A DNA stretch of 64,000 nt from Paraburkholderia bryophila (GCF_003269035.1 NZ_QLTK01000002.1:248001-312000); one strand, 5' to 3'. Shown: positions 9,526 through 18,305, counted from the stretch's first letter. The notes: a model not told the origin generated them from the letters alone. Program-made: numbers and translations.

Positions 9526-11025
9526 TTACTCGGCGTCGCTCGCGGCAGCTTTGCGTGGACGACGGCTACGCGGTGCCGCTTTGCGCGCGGCTTTCTTCGC
9601 GGCGGGTTTGGCCGCCTGTTTCGTGGCTTCAGACGCTTCGTCCGCTTCAACGGGCTCGACGCGTTCAACGGGCGCCGCCGATGCTTCAGCAGGCGCGGCG
9701 ATCGCCGGTACGTCGTCGATCGTTCGCGGCATGCTCTTCTTCGCTTTCTTCGCGGCAGTCTTGCGCGGCGCGCGACCCTTGCGACGCTCGGTCGGCTTGC
9801 CGGCTGGTTCCTTGCCGTTTTCCTCTGCTTCTTGCTCTTCGTCGTCTATGGCGATCGGGGCAGGCTCAAAATTCTGCGGGCCGGGCCACGGGAATACCGG
9901 CTGCTCGAAGGAGGCGGGCTCGCCTGCGGAGAGAGCGTAGTCGTCTGCGCTGTCCGCATTGTCCGTTTGAGTTTGCACGGCGACGGGGGCTTCGACGTTC
10001 GCGCGCTCTTCGTGGCTGCCTTCCTGCTGACCCCGGCCTTGCTTGCGATTGCCGCGGCCTCGACGACGCGATTCGTGTTTTACACCCGACTCGGCCGGTG
10101 CCGTTTCGGCGACCTGGGTTTCATCCACCTGCTCGACGGATTCGACGATCTCAGCCGATTCCTGTGCGTTGTCGCCGGCCGCGTTCGCACCCGTGCTCCG
10201 ATACACATACGCGCCGGACTTCTCGTCGCGGCCGAATTCGAGCAGACCGCGCGCATGGGCTTCTTCCAGCAGGTTGCCGAAGGCGCGAAAACCGTAGTAA
10301 GTCTCGTTGAAATCCGGCTTGCGACGCTTGATCGCATTCTTCAACACCGACGCCCAGATCTTGCCGCTGTCGCCGCGTTCGGAAGCGAGCGCGTCGAACG
10401 TTTGCACCGCGATTTCGACCGCTTTCGTGCGGCGTTTTTCGAGGTCGTCCTTGTTACGGGATTTCTCCTCGTCGGGCGCGCGTTTGGCTGCCGGCTGCGC
10501 AGCCTGCTGGGGGCGCGACGATTCGCGTTTGGCGACCGTGCGCTGACTCTCGCGCACGAGGTCGTCGTAAAAGAAAAACTCGTCGCAGTTCGCGATCAGC
10601 AGGTCGGACGTGGACTGCTGCACACCGACACCGATCACCTGCTTCGCGTTCTCGCGCAGCTTGGATACCAGCGGCGAGAAATCCGAATCGCCGCTGATGA
10701 TCACGAACGTGTTGACGTGCGATTTGGTGTAGCAGAGGTCGAGCGCGTCGACCACGAGCCGGATGTCGGCGGAATTCTTGCCCGATTGGCGCACGTGCGG
10801 AATTTCGATCAATTCGAAATTGGCTTCATGCATTGCGCCTTTGAAACTCTTGTAGCGATCCCAGTCGCAATAGGCCTTCTTCACGACAATGCTGCCCTTG
10901 AGCAGCAGACGCTCGAGCACCAGCTTGATATCGAACTTGTCGTACTTCGCGTCGCGCACGCCGAGCGCGACATTTTCGAAGTCGCAGAATAGCGCCATGC
11001 TGACGGTTTCGTTGGATGACGCCAT
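9526..11025 (-). CDS. NYN-domain, LOTUS/OST-HTH RNase-like protein
   Basis: 499 aa from the ATG at 11025, chosen because GGAG lies at proper distance; upstream in-frame codons lie inside a palindrome. Residues ~9-155 are a NYN (PIN-like) nuclease domain with the expected acidic residues: Asp15 (LFCDFEN), Asp87 (NSADIRL), Asp113 and Asp115 (ISGDSDFSPLV). Residues ~203-277 resemble an OST-HTH/LOTUS RNA-binding domain (KIWASVLKNAIKRRKPDFNE, YYGFRAFGNLLEEA). The remaining ~220 residues are disordered, acidic first and then strongly basic (RRRGRGNRKQGRG, ARKAAPRSRRPRK), like nucleic-acid-binding tails. The family predicts an RNA-cleaving or RNA-binding role; the target is unknown. Monocistronic, with a terminator. 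Confidence 0.85.
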   Translation of the reverse strand: MASSNETVSMALFCDFENVALGVRDAKYDKFDIKLVLERLLLKGSIVVKKAYCDWDRYKSFKGAMHEANFELIEIPHVRQSGKNSADIRLVVDALDLCYTKSHVNTFVIISGDSDFSPLVSKLRENAKQVIGVGVQQSTSDLLIANCDEFFFYDDLVRESQRTVAKRESSRPQQAAQPAAKRAPDEEKSRNKDDLEKRRTKAVEIAVQTFDALASERGDSGKIWASVLKNAIKRRKPDFNETYYGFRAFGNLLEEAHARGLLEFGRDEKSGAYVYRSTGANAAGDNAQESAEIVESVEQVDETQVAETAPAESGVKHESRRRGRGNRKQGRGQQEGSHEERANVEAPVAVQTQTDNADSADDYALSAGEPASFEQPVFPWPGPQNFEPAPIAIDDEEQEAEENGKEPAGKPTERRKGRAPRKTAAKKAKKSMPRTIDDVPAIAAPAEASAAPVERVEPVEADEASEATKQAAKPAAKKAARKAAPRSRRPRKAAASDAE

Positions 11026-11041
11026 GTATATCTCCATTGAA

Positions 11042-11067
11042 GCGATTCGTCGAATTCGACGAATCGC
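11042..11067. promoter_or_regulatory. Perfect 26-bp palindrome before the NYN-LOTUS gene
   Basis: Half-site GCGATTCGTCGAA followed at once by its exact reverse complement, 16 bp upstream of the NYN gene start codon. It could be a DNA operator or, in RNA, a perfect hairpin next to the ribosome site. Confidence 0.7.
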
Positions 11068-11279
11068 GACCATGATAGCGATTCCAGCGGAGGTGATCAG
11101 CTTTTGTGTTCGTGGCGCACCGATCCGGAGCGGGAAAATGCGCGGGCGAATCGGGATTTTCGGCGGTGTGCCCAGCGTCGCTTCGCGCTGCGCGGAGGTG
11201 CGGCGGCGTGCCGGGCCACAGTGACATGCCGGGCGCCACGCTGCGCATGACGACCGTGCGAGCCGTATCAGGTGCCGGG

Positions 11280-11927
11280 CTACATGTCCTGATGCCGGGT
11301 CGGACTACCGAGCGCCGCACGCGTTTCCAGCACTTCGTCGACGAGCCCATATGCCTTCGCGTCGTGTGCCGACATGAAGTTGTCACGGTCGGTGTCGTGT
11401 TCGATTTCCTCCACGCTGCGCCCGGTGCGTTCGGCCATCATGGCATTCAGGCGACCGCGCTGATAGAGCACCTCCCGGGCCTGAATCTCGACGTCCGCCG
11501 CCGTGCCCTGGCTGCCGCCGGACGGCTGGTGGATCATGATGCGCGCGTTCGGCAGGGCGTAGCGCTTGCCACGTTGCCCCGCAGTTAGCAAAAAGGTGCC
11601 CATGCTCGCGGCAAAGCCTGTGCACAACGTTGAGACCTCCGGCTTGATGAATTGCATGGTGTCGTATATCGCCATGCCGTCGTACACCGAGCCGCCCGGC
11701 GAATTGATGTAAAAAGAAATATCCTTGTCGGGATTCTCGGATTCCAGAAAAAGCAGCTGGGCGACGATCAGGCTGGCCGACTGCTCGTTTACCGGCCCGA
11801 CCAGAAACACAATTCGCTCGCGCAGCAGACGGGAGTAGATGTCGTACGCGCGCTCGCCGCGCCCGGACTGTTCGATGACGGTGGGCACAAGGCCGAGACC
11901 GGTGATGGACGGGTAGCTGGGTTGCAT
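11280..11927 (-). CDS. clpP: ATP-dependent Clp protease proteolytic subunit (paralogue)
   Basis: 215 aa from the ATG at 11927, which has GAGG five bases upstream; an in-frame extension upstream lacks family similarity. This is a serine peptidase of the S14 family forming a double-heptamer chamber fed by ClpA or ClpX. The triad is visible: Ser in [12 protein letters not shown], His in MIHQPSGG, Asp in DTDRDNFM. The N-terminal propeptide region is short ([20 protein letters not shown]). No tig or clpX is adjacent, so this is probably a second ClpP rather than the housekeeping tig-clpP-clpX copy. The ClpA gene at 39-41 kb is far away. Active-site residues look intact. Confidence 0.93.
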   Translation of the reverse strand: MQPSYPSITGLGLVPTVIEQSGRGERAYDIYSRLLRERIVFLVGPVNEQSASLIVAQLLFLESENPDKDISFYINSPGGSVYDGMAIYDTMQFIKPEVSTLCTGFAASMGTFLLTAGQRGKRYALPNARIMIHQPSGGSQGTAADVEIQAREVLYQRGRLNAMMAERTGRSVEEIEHDTDRDNFMSAHDAKAYGLVDEVLETRAALGSPTRHQDM

Positions 11928-12197
11928 AAGTGCCTCGTGATAAGCGGCGCGGCACCCTGGTCCGGTAGCGCGGCGACTGATTCGTCGAACCGCGCGCCCA
12001 ATGCGCCGGTTTCTGCTCATATGACGACGGCGCGGCCGGCAGCGTGACAGGAATATTTTTACGTGCCGCTGTCACACAGGGGTTAGCTGGGACGTCAAGC
12101 TGAAAAGGATGCCGATTTGCAGCGCGCGTCTGAAATCCCGCAGGCAGCCACACAGGCGCCGCGCGCTCATCACCAAACACGATCCGGAGGTCCACGC

Positions 12198-13391
12198 ATG
12201 ACGGAACAAGTAATCGACAAGGCATCCAGCTTTCAGGCCGCCCGCGCCCGCCTGTTCGCGCTGGCGTACCGAATGCTCGGCAGCCGTGCGGAAGCGGAAG
12301 ACGTGGTCCAGGACGTCTGGCTCAAGTGGCATCTCGCCGCCACGCAAGAAGTGCAGACGCCGGCGGCCTGGCTCACCACGCTCACCACGCGCACGGCGAT
12401 CGACCGGTTGCGGCACGTGCAGCGCGAGCGGGCGTCGCAAGCTGCCGGCTGGTTGCCGGAGCCCTGGCTCGACGACGTGGCGCCGTCGGCGGAGGAACTG
12501 GCCTTGCGTGCCGGGGAGATGTCGTATGGCGTGATGTTGCTGCTCGAACGGCTAAAACCCGACGAGCGCGCGGCCTTCGTATTGCACGAGGCGTTCGACT
12601 GCGATTACGCGGAGATCGCGAAGATTCTCGAGCGCACGCCAGGGGCCTGCCGGCAGATCGTGCATCGGGCGAAGGAGCGTCTGCGGCGTGCCGGCGCGCC
12701 GCTTGAGCGAGCCGACCCGGCCGCCCACGCGCGGATCGTCGAGCGGCTGCGTTGCGCGCTGGAGGCGCAAGATCGCGCCGGCCTGCTGCGGCTCTTCAGC
12801 GAAGCGCCGGAAGTGGTCAGCGACGTGGCACGGAGTGCATTCGAACCGACCCAAGCGTTGGCGCAAGCACAGGTATTGGTATCGGCGTCGGCGTCCGCAC
12901 AGGCGTCAGTGTCCGCACGGGCAAAGGCACAGGCACTGATATCAGCGTCGGCGCAGGCGTCGGCGTTGCAATCAGCACAGGCGCGGGTGCAAGCACAGGC
13001 ATCCGCCTCCGCACCCCAAGCCCTGCCCACACCCATCGCAACTCCGGTATTCGCAACGCACGAACCCGCAGCGGCGGGTTGGATCGAGAAAGTCACGTCG
13101 CTGGCGCGGCACGCACGCCATGCGGAGATCGTGTCGGTGGGCGGTGCCACCTGCATTGCGCTGATCTGCGAGGGCGAGGTCGTCGGCGTGATCGACGTCT
13201 CCACGGGCGGTCTGCCGAGCGATTCCCCGAAGATCGTCGCATTGCGCGCGGTGACCGGCGCCGCGCGTTTGCAATCGGCCAACCGCGCCCTGGGCCGCGC
13301 GGCGATCATTCAACTGCTCGCGCGAATCCAGCGGGAAGCGGTGGTGTCAGTTGCGGTGCGCCGCGACTTCCCAGTTGATGTCCACGCATAG
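12198..13391 (+). CDS. ECF sigma factor, SigJ/ECF41-like, with low-complexity insert
   Basis: 397 aa from the ATG at 12198 (GGAGG at 12186-12190). Sigma region 2 is at ~15-80 (LFALAYRMLGSRAEAEDVVQDVWLKW) and region 4 at ~108-165 (LKPDERAAFVLHEAFDCDYAEIA, then TPGACRQIVHRAKERLR). A SnoaL-like C-terminal extension typical of ECF41 proteins begins at ~173. It is interrupted at residues ~219-286 by an Ala/Ser/Gln-rich run (QASVSARAKAQALISASAQA), so the protein is about 100 residues longer than usual for the family. The DGGGK linker motif that ECF41 members use for regulation is not seen. It would direct RNA polymerase to a small regulon. Its 3' end overlaps the convergent EAL gene by 45 bp. Confidence 0.87.
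   Translation: MTEQVIDKASSFQAARARLFALAYRMLGSRAEAEDVVQDVWLKWHLAATQEVQTPAAWLTTLTTRTAIDRLRHVQRERASQAAGWLPEPWLDDVAPSAEELALRAGEMSYGVMLLLERLKPDERAAFVLHEAFDCDYAEIAKILERTPGACRQIVHRAKERLRRAGAPLERADPAAHARIVERLRCALEAQDRAGLLRLFSEAPEVVSDVARSAFEPTQALAQAQVLVSASASAQASVSARAKAQALISASAQASALQSAQARVQAQASASAPQALPTPIATPVFATHEPAAAGWIEKVTSLARHARHAEIVSVGGATCIALICEGEVVGVIDVSTGGLPSDSPKIVALRAVTGAARLQSANRALGRAAIIQLLARIQREAVVSVAVRRDFPVDVHA
12852..13055 (+). repeat. Codon-phase degenerate repeat inside the sigma factor gene
   Basis: Imperfect repeats built from units such as gcaggcgtcggc and gcacaggc, coding an Ala/Gln/Ser-rich stretch. The unit length keeps the reading frame. Confidence 0.7.
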
Positions 13392-14621
13392 CACCTGCGT
13401 GCCGTTCGGCGTGTGCGCGGCGATCGAGGCGGTCACGCAGAGGTGGGCTTCGTTGATCGACAGGTAGGGCGGAGTCAGATGCACGCGGCCGGGTGCGCGC
13501 ATCGCCTGGATGAAGTAAGGCCGGCGCTCCCAGCTCGCGCCTTCCGAATGCAGCAGCGGCCGGAATCGTTTCGCGCGTTGCGACGCGCGACCCGGCGGCA
13601 GCACGTTGTCGCCGATCTGCCTGCCTGAGCCGTCCAGCACGAAACAACGTGCCGTCTCGCCGAGCGTGAGCAGCGGGGCCGTGGCCTGCGCAACCGACTC
13701 GCCGGCAACCAGTTGCGCGGCTGCGGTTTCCAGCGCCGTGACATAAGGAGCGAGTCGTGCCGACTGGGCGCGCTCGCGTGCCGCGACGCGTTCGCGCAGC
13801 GCAGCGGAGAGCGAGTCCATCAGGCCGGCCGCAGCCTGCGGTTTGACCGGGTCGACGCTCGCGCCCGCGAAGAACGCGCCTTGCACGAAGTCCACGTTGC
13901 ATTCGAGCGCGATCAGCGCGTCGCGTTCGGTGCTGAGGCCGCCCATCAGTACCAATTGCCCGGATTCATGCAGCAGCGAGACGAGGCCCGGCAGCACCCG
14001 CTCAATGTGCGAGTGTTCGCTGGCTTGCGCGAGGATGCAGCGGTCGAGCGTGACGATGTCCGGCCGCAGATTCCACACGCGGTCAATGTTGGAGTGCTTG
14101 GCGCCGAAGCCGTCCAGCGCGATCAGGAAGCCGGATTTGCGCAGCGAGTCGACGATTTCGGCAAAGCGCGTGGTTTCGCCGCCCGCCTGCTCCGAGACTT
14201 CCAGCACGACGCGTTGCGGCGGCAGCCCGAGCGCCTTGAGGCCGGCGAGCAGTGCGTCGCCGTAACTGGTGTCCATCAGCGCGGCCGGGTGCAGGCTCAG
14301 AAAGAGCCATTCGTCGTGACTGTCGAATGCATTGAAGTTGCCCAGATGCAGCGATTCGGCGAGCCGCCCGAGCTCCAGCAGGTCACCGCGCCGCGCGGCC
14401 TGCGTAAAGACTTCGTGCGAGGGCACTTGCTTCGCGTGCTCGTCGTGCGCGCGCAGCGAAGCGTGGTAGCCGATAGCGCGCCGGTGCGACACCGAGAAAA
14501 CGGGCTGAAACACGCTGAAGACGGTGTAGCCGCCGTACAGAACGGTGCGCCGGGAGCCTTCGTCGCCGGCCATCGGGCGAGGGGGCTGGAAGCCGGGAGG
14601 ATCGAGTTCGATCATGCTCAT
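13347..14621 (-). CDS. Degenerate EAL-domain protein with YkuI-like C-terminal domain
   Basis: 424 aa from the ATG at 14621; the start is uncertain (14615 is also possible). Residues ~35-255 follow the EAL fold, but key c-di-GMP phosphodiesterase residues are changed: the EAL triad is SLR (55-57), the metal-binding Asn is His111, DDFG is DGFG (170-173), the KID Lys is Thr191 (VTLDRC), and the late AEGVE Glu is Gly (MGGLS, ~226-230). Glu141 (LEVSE) and Gln247 (VQG) remain. Residues ~265-420 look like the sensor domain of YkuI-type proteins (CFVLDGSGRQIGDNVLPP, VLCVDINWE). It is likely a non-catalytic sensor or adaptor. The MFS gene lies upstream on the same strand, 237 bp away. Confidence 0.8.
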   Translation of the reverse strand: MSMIELDPPGFQPPRPMAGDEGSRRTVLYGGYTVFSVFQPVFSVSHRRAIGYHASLRAHDEHAKQVPSHEVFTQAARRGDLLELGRLAESLHLGNFNAFDSHDEWLFLSLHPAALMDTSYGDALLAGLKALGLPPQRVVLEVSEQAGGETTRFAEIVDSLRKSGFLIALDGFGAKHSNIDRVWNLRPDIVTLDRCILAQASEHSHIERVLPGLVSLLHESGQLVLMGGLSTERDALIALECNVDFVQGAFFAGASVDPVKPQAAAGLMDSLSAALRERVAARERAQSARLAPYVTALETAAAQLVAGESVAQATAPLLTLGETARCFVLDGSGRQIGDNVLPPGRASQRAKRFRPLLHSEGASWERRPYFIQAMRAPGRVHLTPPYLSINEAHLCVTASIAAHTPNGTQVLCVDINWEVAAHRN

Positions 14622-14858
14622 CTTGTCAGTCGTGTGGAGGTGGCGGTGCGCCTGCATGATCAACACGAGTCCGCACGCGCTAAACGGGAGTTTACAGGAT
14701 AGGCGAGCAAGAACTATGCGCGCGCGGAAACACATTGCGCGTGCTCGCAGACCACGGTCTCCACCGGCGATTGTGCGCCAGCGCGGGCGCGAAGGCCACG
14801 TTTCGCACTCCGCTGGTGCGGCCCGCGCCCTGTTGCGGGTCGGTAGCGGGCCACTCCT

Positions 14859-16319
14859 TCAAGTCCGTTCCGAAGGATCCGTCTTTTTCGCCGGCGTGCG
14901 GATGTCCGGCGCCAGTTGCGCGAAAATCCACGACGAGCCCGCCGTAATGATCCCCACGCACAGAAAGGTCGCGTGAAACGCGGGCAGCGAATTGGCCGCC
15001 GTCACGCGCGGCAACAGGCCGGTGAAAGTTGCGAGCAGGGCGCCGGCCACCGTCACGCCGAGGCTCATCGACAGCATCTGGACCAGCGAAAACAAGCTGT
15101 TGCCGCTGCTCGCGCCGCCGGTGCCGAGGTCTTTGAGCGTCAACGTGTTCATCGCGGTGAACTGCATCGAGTTGACGCCGCCGAAGAACGCCAGTTGCAC
15201 GAGCCGCAGCCAGAGCGGCTGGTCCGCGCTAGTGAGCGCGAAGCTCGCCATGGTCAGGCCGACCAGCACGGTGTTGACGATCAGGACGCTGCGATAGCTG
15301 TATTTCACGATCAGCTTCGTGACGAGCCGTTTGGATGCCATGCCCGCAGCCGCCACCGGCAGCATCATCATGCCGGCTTCGAACGCGCTATAGCCGAGAC
15401 TCACCTGCAGCAGCAGCGGAATCAGATAAGGCATCGCGCCGCTGCCGATCCGCGCGAACAGATTGCCGAGCAGGCCGACGCTGAACGTGTGAATTCTGAA
15501 GAGGTCGAGCGAGAAGATCGGCGTGGGTTCGCGCACGGCATGCAGGCCGTAGGCGACGAATGCGGCGAGACTCAGAATCAGCAACACCAGCACCGTGGCG
15601 TGCTGAATGCCGAACTCGGTGCGGCCGTCGAGCGCGAACGAGATGGCGACCATGCCCACCACCAGTAGCAGGTACCCTTTCATGTCGAACTTGCCGACGT
15701 GTTCGTTGCGGCTGTCCGGCATGAAGATGAACGTGGTGATGCAGCCGACTATCCCCACCGGCACGTTGATCAGAAAGATCCAGTGCCATGAGGCGATTTT
15801 CACGAGCCAGCCGCCGAGCGTCGGGCCGATTAGCGGTCCGATCAAACCAGGAATCGCCACGAACGACAACGCCGCTAGATAGCGTTCCGCCGGAAAGGTG
15901 CGCAGCACCGCGAGCCGTCCGACCGGCAGCAGCATCGCGCCGCCCACGCCTTGCACGATCCGGAAGATCACCAACTGGTTCAGCGTATGCGCGTTCGCGC
16001 ACAGCAGCGAGCCGATCGCGAACACGAGGATCGCGCTGAAGAACACGCGCCGCGTGCCGAGCTTGTCCGCGAGCCAGCCGGACACCGGGATCATCACTGC
16101 CATCGTCAGCGAATAGGCAATCACCACCGACTGCATGCGCAGCGGCAATTCGCCGAGACTCGTCGCCATGGCGGGCAGCGCGGTGTTGACGATGGTCGAG
16201 TCCAGCGTCTGCATGAAGAAGCCGGTGGCCACCAGCCACAGCATCACGGTGAGCGAGCGCGGCGAGGGCGACGGGGCTGCGTTGGAGGCAGAGGTGGGCA
16301 GGGTCGGCGGCGTGGTCAT
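14859..16319 (-). CDS. DHA2-type MFS multidrug exporter
   Basis: 486 aa, inner-membrane protein of the major facilitator superfamily, drug:H+ antiporter-2 (EmrB/QacA) type. The first transmembrane segment carries the family start GFFMQTLDSTIVNTALPAMA, motif A is at SGWLADKLGTRRVF, and about 14 hydrophobic segments alternate with short loops. It is expected to export organic compounds using the proton gradient. No membrane-fusion partner (EmrA) is adjacent, so it probably works with a distant partner or alone. The ATG at 16319 begins a polar, Pro/Ser-rich cytoplasmic tail before helix 1. Confidence 0.93.
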   Translation of the reverse strand: MTTPPTLPTSASNAAPSPSPRSLTVMLWLVATGFFMQTLDSTIVNTALPAMATSLGELPLRMQSVVIAYSLTMAVMIPVSGWLADKLGTRRVFFSAILVFAIGSLLCANAHTLNQLVIFRIVQGVGGAMLLPVGRLAVLRTFPAERYLAALSFVAIPGLIGPLIGPTLGGWLVKIASWHWIFLINVPVGIVGCITTFIFMPDSRNEHVGKFDMKGYLLLVVGMVAISFALDGRTEFGIQHATVLVLLILSLAAFVAYGLHAVREPTPIFSLDLFRIHTFSVGLLGNLFARIGSGAMPYLIPLLLQVSLGYSAFEAGMMMLPVAAAGMASKRLVTKLIVKYSYRSVLIVNTVLVGLTMASFALTSADQPLWLRLVQLAFFGGVNSMQFTAMNTLTLKDLGTGGASSGNSLFSLVQMLSMSLGVTVAGALLATFTGLLPRVTAANSLPAFHATFLCVGIITAGSSWIFAQLAPDIRTPAKKTDPSERT

Positions 16320-16414
16320 GGAGAGCGGCTGGGAACGCGGAGACCCGGAATGGGCAGGGAGTCGCTAGTTTAGGGAAAAACGCAAGCCAACTCCACCGCC
16401 CACCGCCCACCGCC

Positions 16415-17833
16415 TCACTCCGACGCCGGTAACGCCGCCGCCGCGCGAAAAAACGCCTGCGCGAGCGGGTCGTTGCCGAACGCGATATGGATTCGCGTCC
16501 ACGGACTCACTTCCATGCCCGGGCGGAAATAGTGGCCCGGTGCGACCGTCACGCCCATCGTCGCGCCGCACTCCACCAGCCGCTGCGCATTGCCGACATG
16601 TGGCACCCTGGCCCAGACGAACTTGCCGCCCACGGGCTTATCGAACAACTCCCAGCCGGCGCTTTCGAGCGTCTGGATGGTCGAGCCGAGCGCTTCGCGC
16701 ATGCGCCGGCGCAGCCGCTCCAGGTACTTGCGGTAGGCGCCGCGTTCCAGCAGCGTGGCCGCGACCGCTTCGGCAAAGCGCGAGCCGCCGATGCTCGTCA
16801 GCATCTTGATGTCGACCAGGTCCTTGATGATCGCCGGGCTCGCCACCACGCAGCCGATCCGCAACGACGACGACAGCGTCTTCGACAAACCGCCCACGTA
16901 GATCACATGTTCGAGCTGGTCGAGCGTGGCGAGCCGGTCGGTGATATCGGTCTGCAGATCGGCGTAGATATCGTCTTCGATAATCGAGAAGCCGTGTTCG
17001 CGCGCGAGTTGCAGCAGCCGGAAGGCGACCGGCGGCGCGACCGTGGTGCCGGTCGGGTTGTGGAACACGGTGTTGATGAACAGCAGCTTGGGCCGGTGCA
17101 GCTTCAACTGCACCTGCATGACGTCGAGGTCGGGCCCGTTGCGGGTGCGCGGAATGCCGATCAGTTTCACGCCGTGCAGCTTCAACAGACCGTAGAGATT
17201 GTAGTAACCGGGGTCTTCGACAAAGATCGTGTCGCCGGCCTTGAGCATATAGCGCATCAGCAGATCGAACGCCTGGCTCGCGCCGTTGGTGATGACGATC
17301 TGCGACGTGTCCGCCTGAATCCCCAACTGGCCGATGCGCGCCTGCAGATGCTCGCGCAAGGCCATGTTGCCGAACGGGGTGGCGTAGTCGACCATGCTCG
17401 CGGGGTCGGTGCGCGAGACGTGGCGGATCGCCTGCGCAATGCTGTCCGTGTCGCGCCACGCTTCCGGAATGAAACCGCTGCCGAGCTTGAGCGTTTCGCC
17501 GGGGTGGTTGAACTGCTGCAGCAGGTGGTCCGATTCTTCTTCGGCGCGGCGTGGATCCGAGGTGCCCTGGCAAGGCATGCCCACCGGTTGCCGGTCGGCG
17601 ACATAGAAGCCCGAGCCGTGGCGCGAGTCGACATAGCCGAGCGACACCAGCCGGTCATACGCCTCGATCACGGGAAAGCGGCTCACGCCGTAATCGGCGG
17701 CGAACTGGCGGATCGACGGCAGCTTCGAGCCGGGATGCGCGGTGCGCGCCCGGATCCAGCCGGTAACGCCGGTGAAGATCTGCTCGGTCAGCGGCACGCC
17801 GTTATCCCGGTCGAGTTGAATGTCGAGTTTCAT
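16415..17833 (-). CDS. MocR-family regulator (GntR HTH fused to aminotransferase fold)
   Basis: 472 aa from the ATG at 17833, preceded by GGAGAG at six bases. The frame is open some 500 bp further upstream but through a non-coding promoter region. Residues ~1-75 are a GntR winged helix (SKLPSIRQFAADYGVSRFPVIEAYDRL). Residues ~110-470 are a class I aminotransferase fold whose PLP-binding Lys is in VIYVGGLSKTLSSSLRIG. MocR proteins use PLP or an amine as ligand and often autoregulate and control a neighbouring divergent gene, here the DUF2917 gene. An inverted repeat lies between them. Confidence 0.92.
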   Translation of the reverse strand: MKLDIQLDRDNGVPLTEQIFTGVTGWIRARTAHPGSKLPSIRQFAADYGVSRFPVIEAYDRLVSLGYVDSRHGSGFYVADRQPVGMPCQGTSDPRRAEEESDHLLQQFNHPGETLKLGSGFIPEAWRDTDSIAQAIRHVSRTDPASMVDYATPFGNMALREHLQARIGQLGIQADTSQIVITNGASQAFDLLMRYMLKAGDTIFVEDPGYYNLYGLLKLHGVKLIGIPRTRNGPDLDVMQVQLKLHRPKLLFINTVFHNPTGTTVAPPVAFRLLQLAREHGFSIIEDDIYADLQTDITDRLATLDQLEHVIYVGGLSKTLSSSLRIGCVVASPAIIKDLVDIKMLTSIGGSRFAEAVAATLLERGAYRKYLERLRRRMREALGSTIQTLESAGWELFDKPVGGKFVWARVPHVGNAQRLVECGATMGVTVAPGHYFRPGMEVSPWTRIHIAFGNDPLAQAFFRAAAALPASE

Positions 17834-17879
17834 GCGGTTCTCTCCTTCACCGTGGGGCGAGCCGAGCGCTTGCCCTGAC

Positions 17880-17932
17880 AACTGTACGGTTTTTTGACTG
17901 AACAGTTCCGCCGAAAGTGTTCGGAACTGTGC
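17880..17932. promoter_or_regulatory. Candidate MocR operator between MocR and DUF2917 genes
   Basis: CAGTTCCG (17903-17910), 11 bp, then CGGAACTG (17922-17929) form a perfect inverted repeat. A third half-like copy, AACTGTAC (17880-17887), is in direct orientation to AACTGTGC (17925-17932). An inverted repeat plus a direct repeat fits the layout reported for MocR operators. Confidence 0.5.
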
Positions 17933-17998
17933 ATGGGTATCCGATGATCCTACGTCAATAATCGGTACAACAGAAAAGTTCTTTGAAGGAGAACGGCG

Positions 17999-18304
17999 AT
18001 GCGTGAAGTCCGGATTTTTGAATTGGAACAGGGCGAACCCGTGGCGGCCTGGCGTGTCGCGCGGCCGTCGATCTTCAAGGTGATCTCGGGCGAGATCTGG
18101 CTGACCGTCGAAGGCGAAACCATGGATCATTGGCTTGCCACCGGCGAGTCGGTCGAGTTGCCGCGGCATGCGGTGGCGTGGATCAGCGCCGGACAGGCCG
18201 GGGCGCGTTTCGCGGTGGCGAGCGGCTCGGAACACGTGGCGGCCAAGCTGATTCCGGGCTTGTCGATGTTTGGCTGGCTGCCGCGCTGGTTGAGCGCGGC
18301 TTGA
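17999..18304 (+). CDS. DUF2917 domain protein
   Basis: 101 aa, good ribosome site (AAGGAG). A small beta-rich domain with the DUF2917 pattern: IFKVISGEIWLTVEGETMDHWLATGESVELPRHAVAWISA, which resembles one half of a cupin barrel. No catalytic or metal-binding set can be assigned. It is divergent from the MocR regulator and probably controlled by it. Cytoplasmic by appearance. Confidence 0.8.
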   Translation: MREVRIFELEQGEPVAAWRVARPSIFKVISGEIWLTVEGETMDHWLATGESVELPRHAVAWISAGQAGARFAVASGSEHVAAKLIPGLSMFGWLPRWLSAA

Positions 18305-18305
18305 T

